Positions 34,928-46,169 of a stretch of 64,000 bases of DNA are shown here, piece by piece. The notes under the pieces are model-generated. The model had not been told where the DNA came from, did no database searches, and saw nothing but the letters and a program-made list of their open reading frames with translations. Source of the DNA: Antedon mediterranea. Its lineage: Eukaryota > Echinodermata > Crinoidea > Comatulida > Antedonidae. Position 1 is the first letter of the stretch, and every line of letters begins with the position of its first letter. The DNA lies in assembly GCF_964355755.1 (NCBI RefSeq), contig NC_092673.1, positions 20,091,001 to 20,155,000 on the forward strand, written 5' to 3'. Both the position numbers and the translations under genes were made by a program.

Positions 34928-35432
34928 TCATCCAAATGAAAATTATAAAAATAATTCAAATACTTAAATAACACGCAAAGATCAAATTTCATTTTCGTTG
35001 TTGTAAAAAACAAAATTTATTTCAATACACATTCTATTGCAATACACTTTACAAAACATAAAATCAAAATACACAATAACAATTAAATAGAAAAAAAAAT
35101 TTTTATATATACACTAACATATTTTTTTAGTCAGAAAGAACAAAATACATTAACTCAAAAACATTTAAATTTTATTTTAAAATAACTTTTTAAATAGAAA
35201 TGAAGAAATAACAAATTAATTCAAATGATAAATTTTTTTTTTTTTTTTTTTAAATTACTTTTACAAATACACTAGCAAGTTATTTAGTACTGAAAAAAAC
35301 ACAGACAAAAAAATAACACACGGGTTAAAATGTTTAAATCCCCATTCAAAGTGGGTAGGCCTACTCGCATTTAAAAAATTGTTCAATTCAAGATCATCAA
35401 TCCGTTCCGTTTTCCAAAAGATTACATTGTAA
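34928..35432. other. AT-rich intergenic spacer in the Polinton
   Basis: Contains long A/T runs (for example T-runs near 35,235) and no open frame. It probably holds the integrase promoter and the PC4-like gene 3' end. Confidence 0.5.
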
Positions 35433-35966
35433 TTACGGGAACTGTTTTAACCAATCGTAATTGTCATTCTTGTAGCTTTTTTTGGTAATTTGTGTTTCTG
35501 GCATTCCATTGTCATTCATGTCTACACCGGTTCCACAATCGTCAAATCCATCCAATTCTAAAAACATTTCATCGACCATGTCCTTTTGTTCCATTAGATC
35601 TCTCCACTGCATCATTGTTAAATTAATACCTTTCTTCCCAGGTTTAAATTTACCATCTGGTTCTGATTGATAGTATTCTCGGATACATACGTACATATCA
35701 TCACCCCAACGTTGAGCAACGACGTGCCTCGTTTCATTAAGTTTAATACGTTTTTTAGTAGCTGTAACTGTAATTCGACTATCATTCTTAAAAAAGTGAT
35801 TCTTTACCACCGGTCGACAATCTTGTTGAAAAGAAGCGCTTGTATTTGGTTCATCTTCTACTCTATGTCTCTTGCTAGACCTCATAACTCGCTGCATAGT
35901 AGCCTTAGCCTTCTTATCAGCTAATTTAGAATCGGCGTAATCAGCTGTTGGTTTGTAGAAGTTCAT
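35433..35966 (-). CDS. PC4 (p15 coactivator)-domain protein
   Basis: 177 residues. The central segment matches the PC4/SUB1 single-stranded-DNA-binding domain: YVCIREYYQSEPDGKFKPG, KKGINLTMMQWRDLM and then an acidic helix. The N-terminus (about 1-75) is basic (MRSSKRHR) and the C-terminus acidic. PC4 proteins bind ssDNA and modulate transcription or replication. In an element that replicates with a protein-primed polymerase, this could act as a DNA-binding or early/late transcription factor, which is inference. It is the outermost gene on the right, transcribed away from the nearby inverted repeat. Intact. Confidence 0.82.
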   Translation of the reverse strand: MNFYKPTADYADSKLADKKAKATMQRVMRSSKRHRVEDEPNTSASFQQDCRPVVKNHFFKNDSRITVTATKKRIKLNETRHVVAQRWGDDMYVCIREYYQSEPDGKFKPGKKGINLTMMQWRDLMEQKDMVDEMFLELDGFDDCGTGVDMNDNGMPETQITKKSYKNDNYDWLKQFP

Positions 35967-36132
35967 ACTGATGAAAACTGTACTAAAATTCTCTTAATCA
36001 AGAATGTGGAAGTGAGTTTAGTGCGTTGTAAGCTGGTACTGATGAGTTCACTATAAATTTACCCATATATTTATACACACTAAAATAATTTATGCATGAT
36101 GTCAGTAGCGTCCCTCTTTACCCACTTTTGTT

Positions 36133-36681
36133 GTCACTGCTTTCGATTTATCCCCTTTGTTAAAAAATCCGGAAGATGGTTAATTACCTTTCGGTGTAGT
36201 TCATTCAAGACATACTTATTATTTAACTTCATTCATTCTTATCTTTTTGTTTTAGTCATTGTTATAATATCCGGATCAAATAACTTATGTCTTTGGATTA
36301 TGTCGGCATACATCAAGCAAAAACCTCAATTAACTAGTTTTAATTAACCAGGTGCATCTTTATTGACTCTATGACTAATTCAAATCTTACAAAAACTATA
36401 TTGTCTCACGTCCTTAAGCTATGTTAACCATTGTATTATAATCCGAAACATAACACCTATTGACTTCAACCATTGTAAACCATTTGTTCTCATCACAAAT
36501 GACTAAATCATCACCAAATATTTTTTATTTATTATTTAATAATTTTATATTATAATGTATATTAATATATAACAATTCTATATAACAATTCTAGTGAAAT
36601 GATATTCTCTATTGTCTTATACTACCCCCATTGTTAACCATTGTTATAATCACGACTGACTATACCTGCATCCCCACTACT
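36133..36681. repeat. Polinton right terminal inverted repeat
   Basis: Inverse of 20164-20702, ending CCTGCATCCCCACTACT and followed by TATACT. An extra short AT stretch near 36,515-36,550 accounts for the length difference. Confidence 0.9.
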
Positions 36682-36687
36682 TATACT
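36682..36687. other. Polinton target-site duplication, right
   Basis: TATACT, identical to the left flank. Confidence 0.9.
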
Positions 36688-36855
36688 TGTTTCTTTATTG
36701 TTATATATTTCACATTCAATGTTACATAACATATTGCTTTTAAATGAATTCCATAAAGATTTACCCACTGGCTTATTTAGTGCAGATAACATTTTTATTC
36801 TATAAATAGTAAATGCTGCAAAAGTGTAAATATAATCTATTAGCTTATCTCCCGT

Positions 36856-37560
36856 TCATAGTATTAATTGTTTAAATGATATATTATTGTGATTTAAACT
36901 TACAAAGATACTAAGCATTTTCTTCCAATATTTCTGAATAAATCTACAACTAAAAAACAAATGATTTTCATTTTCAATTTCTCCACATTTGTCACACGTT
37001 TGTGTTTCCTTAACTTTCCACTGATACAGCCGTTTGTTGGTAGGCAGTATTCTATGTAACATCTTATAATTGAATTTTGCTAGTTTCTTATCTTTCATTT
37101 TACATACTTTCCGTAACCAAGAAGTTTTCCAATCAATGTTGTTATCATTGAAGTACTCTTCCCATTTTAGTTGTGACATTGGAATAATGAAATATTCTTT
37201 CACAAACCATGAGTATATTAGTTTGGTAGTATTAATCTCATACTTGGTCCCAACTAATTCATCATTATCATCACAATTGAAAATATCTACCTCCTTAATA
37301 ATACGTTTCCATTGAATTGGTATTGCCTTAATAATGCACAAATACTCATTTAACCAGTTTGTTTTACATTGTAGTTTCACCAGTATTTCGTTTGATGTTA
37401 AAAAAGTGTTCTTATTAACAATGTCTTTAATACTGATAATGCCACTGTCAATCCAATGCTTGTAGAAAAGCGATTTTTTTTTTAGTTTAACGTAGTGGTT
37501 TCCACACAGTTGCTCATTCATTATATCGTTATCAGCAAAGTTAACTGATGTACATTTACT
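36856..37560 (-). mobile_element. LINE remnant encoding a reverse-transcriptase zinc-binding domain (zf-RVT)
   Basis: The frame encodes a zf-RVT-type C-terminal region of an L1/Tx1-like reverse transcriptase: WKTSWLRKVCKMKDKKLAKF, KMLHRILPTNKRLYQWK, then CDKCGEIENENHLFFSCRF. The zinc ligands CDKCG...H..FSC are intact. The frame is open upstream only to about 37,557, with no polymerase motifs, so the copy is 5'-truncated. It lies in the right flank of the Polinton and inside the same gene A intron. Confidence 0.85.
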
Positions 37561-37635
37561 GATTTATGTTAAAAAATTAAGTAATATTCGGGTGTTCATT
37601 TGGGGAGAAGATCTGTAATTAGTATTTGAACTTAC

Positions 37636-37839
37636 TGTGTTCGCAAAATTTCCCATAAAATTGTACTGGGCATGCGCAGGTGTATCCCTGTTCTGAGCAA
37701 TCATTGATACACGAGCCTCCGTTAACGCATTTGTTGTTTTGTTGGCATCTTCCGAAAAACTCTATACAAACGGAACATTTACAGTGCAGTTTTAATCCAA
37801 TACCACAAACAAATAAATCACAAGATTCACAAATACAGC
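37636..37839 (-). CDS. Gene A exon: EGF-like domain
   Basis: Has a donor GTAAGTTC and a likely TAG acceptor. It encodes CVNGGSCINDCSEQG, then YTCACPVQFYGKFCEH, a classic EGF-like domain with six cysteines, preceded by further cysteine-rich sequence (GCICESCDLFVCG). This extracellular domain probably sits before the EAR repeats in the same protein. The splice phase inferred with the PAN exon at 37882-38192 does not match, so an intervening exon, an alternative junction or a lesion is possible. Confidence 0.7.
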
Positions 37840-37881
37840 CTACCATTAATACAATTCAAGCAAATAATTCTTTAATCATAC

Positions 37882-38192
37882 CTGAGTAAAATCTTTTCTT
37901 TTTCGACGCATGTCGTAGAACCAGACACCAGATACCGTCTCCATGTATTCCGGTCCAGTGACGCTATCCCGATCAAACGTCGCGCACTCTTGCGTATCAG
38001 CAGCGTACGTAAAAGCTAGGCAACGTGCGTCCTGTCGACAAAGCTTCATACACTCGTATTGCGTTGCATTGTATTTGCCAAGTTCGTTTGACATTGCTGT
38101 GTTAGCGTGTCTGTAGAATTGAGAAGGTGACGTTTCTGGTGGCTTGATATCACATTCCACATACCCATCACAACTACTAGTTAACGTCAAAG
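37882..38192 (-). CDS. Gene A exon: PAN/apple domain
   Basis: Bounded by CACAG and GTATGA. Contains YNATQYECMKLCRQDARC, then CLAFTYAADTQECATFDRDS, the cysteine pattern of PAN/apple domains that mediate protein or carbohydrate binding in secreted proteins. No stop inside. An extracellular modular protein with MAM and EGF neighbours is consistent. Confidence 0.8.
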
Positions 38193-38661
38193 CTGTGATA
38201 CACGTGAATAATAATCATGCAAGTCCACAATTTCTCAATAACGGTCATAATTCCCAACGCGGCTCTCCGATTGAGTTAACTACTATTTACAATTCAAATT
38301 TATTGAATTTTGAACAAGTCCATATCAAGAGAAACAAACAATAGTACAAATAAAATTACAAATAAACAGTTACATAAAGAGATTCGACTGCAGAAGGGAG
38401 AGTTACAAGTTTGCAACAATCAAGGTATGGAAGCAGAGATTATATGCATATAGTATTAGTAGTTTGGGCCCATTTCCTGATAATAAGAGGCCTATTTTTA
38501 ATGTTTTTATCTCTTATACACAAATTGTTATATCTCGTTTTCATTTCCCAAAGAACAGATTATGGTAGTATAGTTTCTGTATTGATTTCAGTAGTATAGT
38601 CTGTAATAATTATATAATCTTTATATTAAATAAAAACAAATCTCATTTGAAAGTTACAAAC

Positions 38662-39016
38662 CGATAGCACGCGTCCGATATTGAATGTCGTCAATTGCGA
38701 TGTCACCCCTACGGTAAACTACTTTTCCCAATAGCCTTCAAACACAATGTAATTTTTTCCATAACCGTTGTGCGCAAATTGTGCTACTACAGCATTTCGC
38801 CACCGATCTCCTTGGTTACCACTTTTTTTCCATAACAGTTCGTCCCCCAAATCCGATTTTCTGTAAACCGTGAGTGATCCAACTTCATGTCCGTACATGT
38901 GATAGTAGAATGATAAAGATACATGTTGCCCTGGTGGTAACAATTGACTTCTCATGCGAGCTGACTTCCAGTTACTTGTAGATATTGTTTTAATGTAAAC
39001 ATAATGATCACCTGAG
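38662..39016 (-). pseudogene. Gene A exon: MAM domain C-terminal half, with frame break
   Basis: Starts after a TACAG acceptor. It encodes GQHVSLSFYYHMYGHEVGSL, then DRWRNAVVAQF and YIVFEG, typical of the second half of a MAM adhesion domain. The frame then hits TAG at 38719-38721. The conserved MAM ending (RRGDIAIDDIQYR) continues in the next frame just downstream, so there is a one-base shift between about 38722 and 38735. Either this is a lesion in the gene or a sequencing/assembly error. The donor at 38661 (GTTTGT) is weak. Confidence 0.75.
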
Positions 39017-40494
39017 CTGTACGTGGAAATAAACAAGCAGTTAGTAATTAAATTTAATTAGGCTATATATTATCATGCATATAACCTTATTGATTCTGTC
39101 AAAAATCTTTATTTCTTTATTTTATTCTTTCCTTAGCACTGTTTTGTCCGTCAATATTATCTTGAGATCAATTACATCTAGCTACGTTAATTTTTCAGAG
39201 TATATTCCTTATATCCAGGAATCGATGTGGATATCCTTTCATGGTGCGCAATAAAAAAGGTCTACGCGTGATTTAATGAAATCACGTTTGCAATCATATG
39301 TATTATAATTAAACCAAATTTGGTAAATTTCAGATCATATTTCATCATATGAAAATGCAAATACGTGCGTAGCGCATATAACGCGTGCGTACGTGCGCTT
39401 ACAATTTAAAAAAATGAGTGAGTAGTGAGTACATTTCAGGCAATTTTAAGCGTTTAAAAATTGCCATGAGTGCGCAGAATTTTGCACTGCGCGTTAAACT
39501 ATACTGCGGTACTCTTTTTGCCTGATTTCTGTTTTACAAACTTTCTTTAGCAATTTCATCATATTTTATTCACTTTTCAATTTAAAACCACGTTATACAA
39601 GCGCGTTAAAGTGACCGGCTTCGCACAAAATGGTGAAAATATGCTATATTTTAAAATGAATATAGATCGTCAGAATGCTCGGGAAACCCTATTTTTCATT
39701 TTTTAAAAGTGTATGCATCATATATGCATGGAAGATTTATTATGAAATTAAGAGAAAAAAAAGTTGATTACGTCATCATTGCATATTAAATTAAAAAAAA
39801 AATTAATACAATCAAACAAACTATGGCATTTTCTTTGGCCGAAATAACAAACTTAACATTAACTTCTTCTTTAAAATGTTTATATATTGAAGTTAAAAGC
39901 CAAAAGGGTTACTGCATAGTAAACACACGGAGGAATCTTTCTTCAACTTTAGTCAGTTGTGTATGGCTCGGTGGTCTGTGCTCGCGTCTATAGCATTCAA
40001 GGTACCCAGATCGAGTCTCACCTTGGGAAACGAAATAAGATTTTTTTTATATCCGTATTGTTTGTTCAATTTCATTTCTTAGTGTTAGATTAATTTACGT
40101 ATGATTTATGATGAAAAAGTAAAAAAAATGACTTAGGTATTTATAATTATGTAACAAGGGTTGTTTATATTATACGCGGAGGGATCTTTGATTGGATAGT
40201 GATACCGACTATTGTATTTGCGTTAGCAAGATCCTATCTTCATAGGCCTATATTATAAATAATTAAAGATTCTGACAAAATCGATATATATATTTAAAAA
40301 ATCAATTTAATTATTAAAATCAATGCATATAACCTAAAATTCGTCATAGTGACGAATTAAATCTAGTTCAAATTATAATATATGGCTTTTTGAATATTTC
40401 CGAAATTTTACTGTATTAAACATTATGTGAAAACAATTTAGATTTTTGGCATAGTGACCACTAGAAGTGTTTATTTTACACCACACTTAACCTC
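39017..40494. other. Gene A intron
   Basis: No coding sequence. A tRNA-like stretch near 39,966-40,022 (GGCTCGGTGGTCTGTG, then GATCGAGTCTC) resembles a SINE head but is too degraded to place. The rest is AT-rich with no clear repeat. Confidence 0.45.
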
Positions 40495-40681
40495 TCATGT
40501 GCTAGTAGACATTTCTACTAATAACCCTAATAAACGTACAACGATTTCCTGAATGACCTTTGATGGTCCAGTTTTTCTTTCACCAATTCTTCCATCCCTT
40601 CTACCACAAGTCCGCATCCAATCAAAACCATCACCTCTTTCTTGAGTCCAGCCATAACCAGTACTCTCAAAATCTGTTTGA
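40495..40681 (-). CDS. Gene A exon: MAM domain N-terminal half (partial)
   Basis: After a TTATAG acceptor it encodes DFESTGYGWTQERGDGFDWM, then RTCGRRDGRIGERKTGPS, the start of a MAM domain. The reading then drifts and ends at a TGA near 40495 without a clear donor, so the 3' boundary is uncertain and a frame break is possible. It would pair with the C-terminal MAM half at 38662-39016. Confidence 0.6.
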
Positions 40682-40884
40682 CTATAAAACATATATGCTA
40701 TGACGTTATCGAAATTCCTTCACTTGCACTGATGAAGGACTAGTTTTGTCCGAAAGCTCTGCTAATTTTTCTGGCTGTTTTACTTTATCGTTTTGATTTA
40801 GCTTTTCGCTTTTTTTTTGTATCTCCATTGAGATCCAGCCACTGATACCCACAGCATTGTCATTTTTCAGTAATTTGCCTTTGG

Positions 40885-40922
<38 letters not shown>

Positions 40923-41029
40923 ACAACAGGCAATAAACATTAATTCTAAACCGCCCGGTGATATACTGAAATTTAATTAATTAATTTGAAACGATAAAGA
41001 TGAGGAAATCTGTGAGAATGAGAAAAAGT

Positions 41030-41101
41030 CGCACCAACCGAGACTCGAACTCAGACCGCCTGCTTGATATGCAGATGTCCTAACCATTAGACCACTGGGG
41101 C
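41030..41101 (-). tRNA. tRNA-like unit 1 (candidate anticodon AUC)
   Basis: Folds by eye into a cloverleaf: acceptor GCCCCAG against TTGGTGC (one mismatch), D-stem GTCT/GGAC, anticodon stem TCTGC/GCAGG with loop ATATCAA, T-stem CTGAG/CTCGG with a 7-base loop. A and B boxes are good, and TTTTT follows as a polymerase III terminator. Whether it is a functional tRNA or a tRNA-derived repeat is unknown. Confidence 0.55.
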
Positions 41102-41393
41102 TTTCATTGAATTGTTCGAACTCGATTGGATAGCGACTTTTTAACATTCTCGGCGTGGTACGGCAGAACAGCACTAGTCCTCAGTTGTACGCACGCGCAC
41201 CAGAGATCAAATTGATACGCCCTCATCTTACAGTATTTTTATTCACGAGGCGGGATCTCAGAAGAGATACTTTTATATATATAAACACAACAGGCAAAGA
41301 ACATTAATTCTAAACCGCCCGGTGATATACTGAAATTTAATTAATTAATTTGAAACGATAAAGATGAGGAAATCTGTGAGAATGAGAACAAGT

Positions 41394-41465
41394 CGCACCA
41401 ACCGAGACTCGAACTCAGACCGCCTGCTTGATATGCAGATGTCCTAACCATTAGACCACTGGGGC
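41394..41465 (-). tRNA. tRNA-like unit 2
   Basis: Same as unit 1, but the terminator run is interrupted (ACTTGTTC). Confidence 0.5.
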
Positions 41466-41757
41466 TTTCATGGTATTGTTCGAACTCGATTGGATAGCGA
41501 CTCTTTAACATTCTCGGCGTGGTACGGCAGAACAGCACTAGTCCTCAGTTGTACGCACGCGCACCAGAGATCAAATTGATACGCCCTCATCTTACAGTAT
41601 TTTTATTCACAAAGCAGGATCTCAGAAGAGATACTTTTATATATATAAACACAACAGGCAAAAAACATTAATTCTAAACCGCCCGGTGATATACTGAATT
41701 TTAATTAATTAATTTGAAACGATAAAGATGAGGAAATCTGTGAGAATGAGAAAAAGT

Positions 41758-41829
41758 CGCACCAACCGAGACTCGAACTCAGACCGCCTGCTTGATATGC
41801 AGATGTCCTATCCATTAGACCACTGGGGC
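41758..41829 (-). tRNA. tRNA-like unit 3
   Basis: Same as unit 1 with one substitution in the D-loop (GGTTA to GGATA). The TTTTT terminator is kept. Confidence 0.5.
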
Positions 41830-42121
41830 TTTCATGGTATTGTTCGAACTCGATTGGATAGCGACTCTTTAACATTCTCGGCGTGGTACGGCAGAACAGC
41901 ACTAGTCCTCAGTTGTACGCACGCGCACCAGAGATCAAATTGATACGCCCTCATCTTACAGTATTTTTATTCACGAGGCGAGATCTCAGAAGAGATACTT
42001 TTATATATATAAACACAACAGGCAAAGAACATTAATTCTAAACCGCCCGGTAATATACTGAAATTTAATTAATTAATTTGAAACGATAAAGATGAGGAAA
42101 TATGTGAGAATGAGAAAAAGT

Positions 42122-42193
42122 CGCACCAACCGAGACTCAAACTCAGACCGCCTGCTTGATATGCAGATGTCCTAACCATTAGACCACTGGGGC
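42122..42193 (-). tRNA. tRNA-like unit 4
   Basis: Same as unit 1 with a T-loop/B-box substitution (TTCGA to TTTGA), expected to weaken polymerase III binding. Confidence 0.45.
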
Positions 42194-42605
42194 TTTCATG
42201 GTATTGTTCGAACTCGATTGGATAGCGACTCTTTAACATTCTTGGCGTGGTACGGCAGAACAGCACTAGTCCTCAGTTGTACGCACGCGCACCAGAGATC
42301 AAATTGATACGCCCTCATCTTACAGTATTTTTATATATATATATATATAAATCCAAAGTAAGAGTAAGAGATAATCTGGTTACAGTGCTCGATATCATTG
42401 GTAGAGCTAGATATGTATCACAAATAAAAATAAACTTGGTTACTTCATTGTACTTTATTGACTACAAATTTGTTTCGTATGCTAGCAAAGCTAACACACT
42501 CGTCAGGTCAAAAGTACAACCATAACTGGCACAGCTCTACAGGGTTATATAACATGTATGGGCAGCAAGTCGGATTGTTTATTTGTTTATAATTTGCCTA
42601 TTGTT

Positions 42606-42810
42606 TGTAGTTCTTTTTGTGTTATTAAGGAATTTCTTTCTATGTCTCATTTCATATATTATAATTTGAACTAGATTTAATTTGTCATTCTTTTTGTGTT
42701 ATTAATTATGAATTTCTTTCTATGTCTTATTTCATATATTATAATTTGAACTAGATTTAATTTGTCATTCTTTTTGTGTTATTAATTATGAATTTCTTTC
42801 TATGTCTACC
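42606..42810 (+). repeat. Short tandem repeat, ~80-bp unit
   Basis: About two and a half copies of a unit beginning TTCTTTTTGTGTTATTA and containing TTTGAACTAGATTTAATTTG. The sequence CTAGTTCAAATTATAATAT at about 40,365 is an inverted relative. Confidence 0.7.
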
Positions 42811-42993
42811 AGGTTTAAGAAGATACCAGGTCATGAGTGAGCCTAGTTTAGGATAACATATAATAATGTATTTCTTATACATGTTATGTAACCCTTTTTT
42901 TATATTTATTCAAAATAGCCTATAAATATCAAAGCGATCAATCCATCGATCTAAAAACTAATAATATTTTATAAATTTTCAATTTGTTCTTAC

Positions 42994-43050
42994 CAGTTGT
43001 TGATTTGTCACTATATTCATTAGTCCAGTCATCAAAACCAGTCTGAAAAT
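42994..43050 (-). CDS. Gene A micro-exon: MAM domain start
   Basis: 57 bases between a TTACAG acceptor and a GTAAGA donor. Encodes DFQTGFDDWTNEYSDKS, which matches the first strand of a MAM domain. It would be an upstream second MAM domain of gene A. Short, so confidence is moderate. Confidence 0.55.
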
Positions 43051-43631
43051 CTGTAACTATAAAAATACATAAATATATATATCAAAATATTAAAGCTTGA
43101 TCAACCTGTAGCCGAACATTTTAATTCAGCTGGTCATTCAATTGCAAATTTCAGAGTTATTTCGGTATCTGACCAGTTTGCCGAATACCAGTTTGCCGAC
43201 TGGCTATGTAAATGATGTATGAAATAGCCTAGTCGGCACACGGAAAACCCACATTGCCGACAATAATAAAACTATGAAAAATCATAGTTTAATCAATAGT
43301 TTCTATTACCTAAGATACCTTGGTGTTTTGAAATGTTTTTATCATACGCAAAAACGAAACAATCTAGCTAAGTCAGCAATCGCTAGGCCACCTAGGCTAG
43401 GCCTAGCTAGCTAAGCTGCCGGCCAAGCGAACCCACACAAGGTCGATCGTATTAATTTATGGCGCGCCTCCAATAAATATTTATAATTTTTAAATACCAT
43501 GAATAGGCCTATTATGAGTTAAATTAAACATCTAAAATACTACATTACATTAGGAAAATATCTTACTATAATACATTCTAAATACTAAGTTACCGTAAAT
43601 TAAACATTTTAAATATGATAAATTATATTAA

Positions 43632-45254
43632 CTAGATGGTACGCTCGCTTCGCTCGCGTACCATCTAGGTCGTGCCCACAGATGGTTCTCGAATACACAG
43701 TAATTTCAGCGTAGCAAAACTGGCGATTTCAAATGTACGTACCGCAGGACTATAATACATTGTCGTTTACAGAAACGAATAAATAGACACGATGATTTAT
43801 TTAGTCAACTAAAATTAGCACCCTGGGAATTACTTCCGAAGGAGAAACTTATCAAAATGAGTCCACATTTTTGATTTGGACTCATTTAAAGAAACCAATT
43901 TGTGTTTTTTATGTAACATTAGGGTTGAGGGATGGGAAAGCGGATAGGTACGAAGAGGAACAATTTTTAAATATATTCTTTATCCACTCAGTAACGAAAT
44001 ATTTTTTTCGTGTTTTATAGGCCTATAAATAATATACCTCTAAATACAGTAAAACATTTGCGATTTAATACTTTGTTAAAACTGTCACTGTCATAATCGA
44101 TTGAAATATTAAAGTACATGTCACGATACACCACTACGACGTTTATTTTATTGGTAATTATTAATTAATACAAACGTTGAGAAGGAACTGTCAGTATAAA
44201 GTGTATTTTTGTATATAATAATGTGTTTATATATCTAAGAGTAGATCCTATCCACAATCTCAGTAATAAAGTTTATCTGTATATATTTTTACTAACAGTA
44301 CGAACATTCACAGTAAGAAATGTTCGATTCAAATGAGGACTAAAAATAGTTAATAGGTATTTACAGTATTGTCAAAGTATTGCAAGTTTATTCTCAAAGG
44401 GCCCATATATTTACCTACCGTATGTGTTAAACCAAGTGCTCATAAATTTACCTACTTGTGTTAAACCAAACTCTGGCAGACTGAGAGATTGGGATGTTCC
44501 ATTCATCGCAAATCAATACATTTGTATAATCATATATTAAATCTATCAAAATAGTATTTTTTTAAAGAAAATCGGCCTGTCTTCAACATTATGATGGTGT
44601 ACTCTAGCTGTTCAACCGGTTTTCAGCTATTAAAAACAATTATCGTAGGAGGAGATAGGAAAATGCGAAGCCTCTTCGCATTTTTGTGGCGGGTATTTTT
44701 CAAGTTGGACATCCATTAGACAGTGTATACCACGATCGGAAAACACCCCTATTTGGGGCAAATCGTTGAACCTAAATTCGTTTTAATCGTCAATAACTAA
44801 TTATCTAACTTAATTTAATTAGTAAACAGGGTTACATCAGGTGGTTAAAATCAGTACCGAAAGTACGAACCAACTTTATATACCAGACATTATGATGGTG
44901 TACTCTAGCTGTTCAACCGGTTTTCAGCTATTAAAAACAATTATCGTAGGAGGAGATAGGAAAATGCGAAGCCTCCTCGCATTTTTGTGGCGGGTATTTT
45001 TCAAGTTGGACATCCATTAGACAGTGTATACCACGATCGGAAAAAATCCCTATTTGGGGCAAATCGTTGAACCTAAATTCGTTTTAATCGTCAATAACTA
45101 ATTATCTAACTTAATTTAATTAGTAAACAGGGTTACATCAGGTGGTTAAAATCAGTACCGAAAGTACGAACCAACTTTATATACCATCGAGTAAAAATTC
45201 TAGAAGTAAGGCGCGATTTACCGAATTTTGCCCTTACGTAAATTTATATATAGA
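43632..45254 (-). mobile_element. Non-autonomous Helitron, single copy
   Basis: Same family as 25384-28072. Minus-strand TC start at 45254, terminal hairpin CTAGATGGTACGC...GCGTACCATCTAG at 43632-43669 and CTAG end. Inserted between A (43631) and T (45255) without a target duplication. It contains an internal tandem duplication of about 297 bp (about 44588-44884 and 44885-45181). No coding capacity. Confidence 0.85.
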
Positions 45255-46165
45255 TAATATACATCTTAAATACAATACGGTACATAGGGAATTTTTGAAA
45301 CATTTTACGGTGAGATAAGTTACACATCTTAAACATTATGAGTTAAATAAAACATAATAAATACGATAAATATTTAACTGATTCTGACTTTCCAATGTAC
45401 AAATTATATTTGGCAAACTTCACCGACATTGATGTACAGTAATAACAACGATAAATGAAGAAAAACATAATTACAAGTTAATATTTATTTGTAAAGTACA
45501 CACACTCTTCTTCATTATAACTATAGCAGTGCATATCCTTAAATTAATCTAATGATAGTATATAACTTGCATTCCTTTCAGTCTTAAATATAATCATTGG
45601 AGCATATTTCCCGACCGGTACAAAAATGAAAACATTTCATTATCTTATGTCATTATAATTCAACCTGTTTCCTACTTTCTTTATAATTATAAGAACAAAG
45701 AAAGCATGATTTTATGTTCAATATCACAAAGGACACATTAAATCTCATTTCATTTGATATATAAATAACATTTTGTTGTTCTGAGTTAATAAATAATATA
45801 AAACGTCACTTGTTTATGACTGTATAATCTAACATAAAAAAGTAAGTGATTTAAGTACAACATCGAATTTTGCTGTATAGGCCTAATGTCTAATTTCATA
45901 AAGTGATTCACTAGTTATTACAAAAGTTATTAAAAAGACAAAAAAAAGTTGTAATTGTTTTTTTTATTTCATCGTGTTACATAAAAAAGGAAATTATGTA
46001 AATATATCGCCTTTTACAGTATATCACCTTTTTTCAATAGACCACGATGTCAATTGGAGCGACAAAACTCGTAACGACAAAGAAAACCATTGGGTTTTGG
46101 ACTTAACATTAGGAATATACTCCCAGATCGGTAAATTACTCTATTGACCACCTACATTTAGGTGA
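45255..46165. other. AT-rich intergenic or intronic sequence
   Basis: No gene, RNA or recognised repeat was seen. Confidence 0.4.
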
Positions 46166-46169
46166 GATT

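Larger units (their letters stand above)
20164..36681. mobile_element. Polinton/Maverick element (endogenous virus-like transposon), 16.5 kb
   Basis: The element is delimited by ~540-bp terminal inverted repeats starting AGTAGTGGGGATGCAGG and by a 6-bp duplication. Its gene set is that of Polintons: protein-primed family B polymerase and A32-type ATPase on the plus strand; adenain-type protease, major capsid protein, penton-like and core-like proteins, chromodomain integrase and a PC4-domain protein on the minus strand. Established knowledge: such elements encode virion proteins and are considered relatives of adenoviruses, virophages and adintoviruses. This copy has a polymerase with a frameshift, a stop and a Helitron insertion, a frameshifted capsid gene and a truncated protease, so it cannot be autonomous. 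About 2.7 kb of its length is Helitron. Confidence 0.95.
40905..42345 (-). repeat. Four-unit 364-bp tandem array of tRNA-like genes
   Basis: Near-identical units repeat every 364 bases. Each unit holds one tRNA-like cloverleaf on the minus strand (listed next). The array lies between (TA)n tracts bordered by CTTTGGATTTATATATA on the left (about 40,878) and its inverse TATATAAATCCAAAG on the right, so the entire block may have been inserted as a unit with inverted ends. The short open frames over the units are artefacts. Confidence 0.85.

Noticed and set aside
40977-42266. Four near-identical 65-codon minus-strand frames
   Set aside because: They are antisense to or overlap the tRNA-like repeat units and arise from the 364-bp periodicity.
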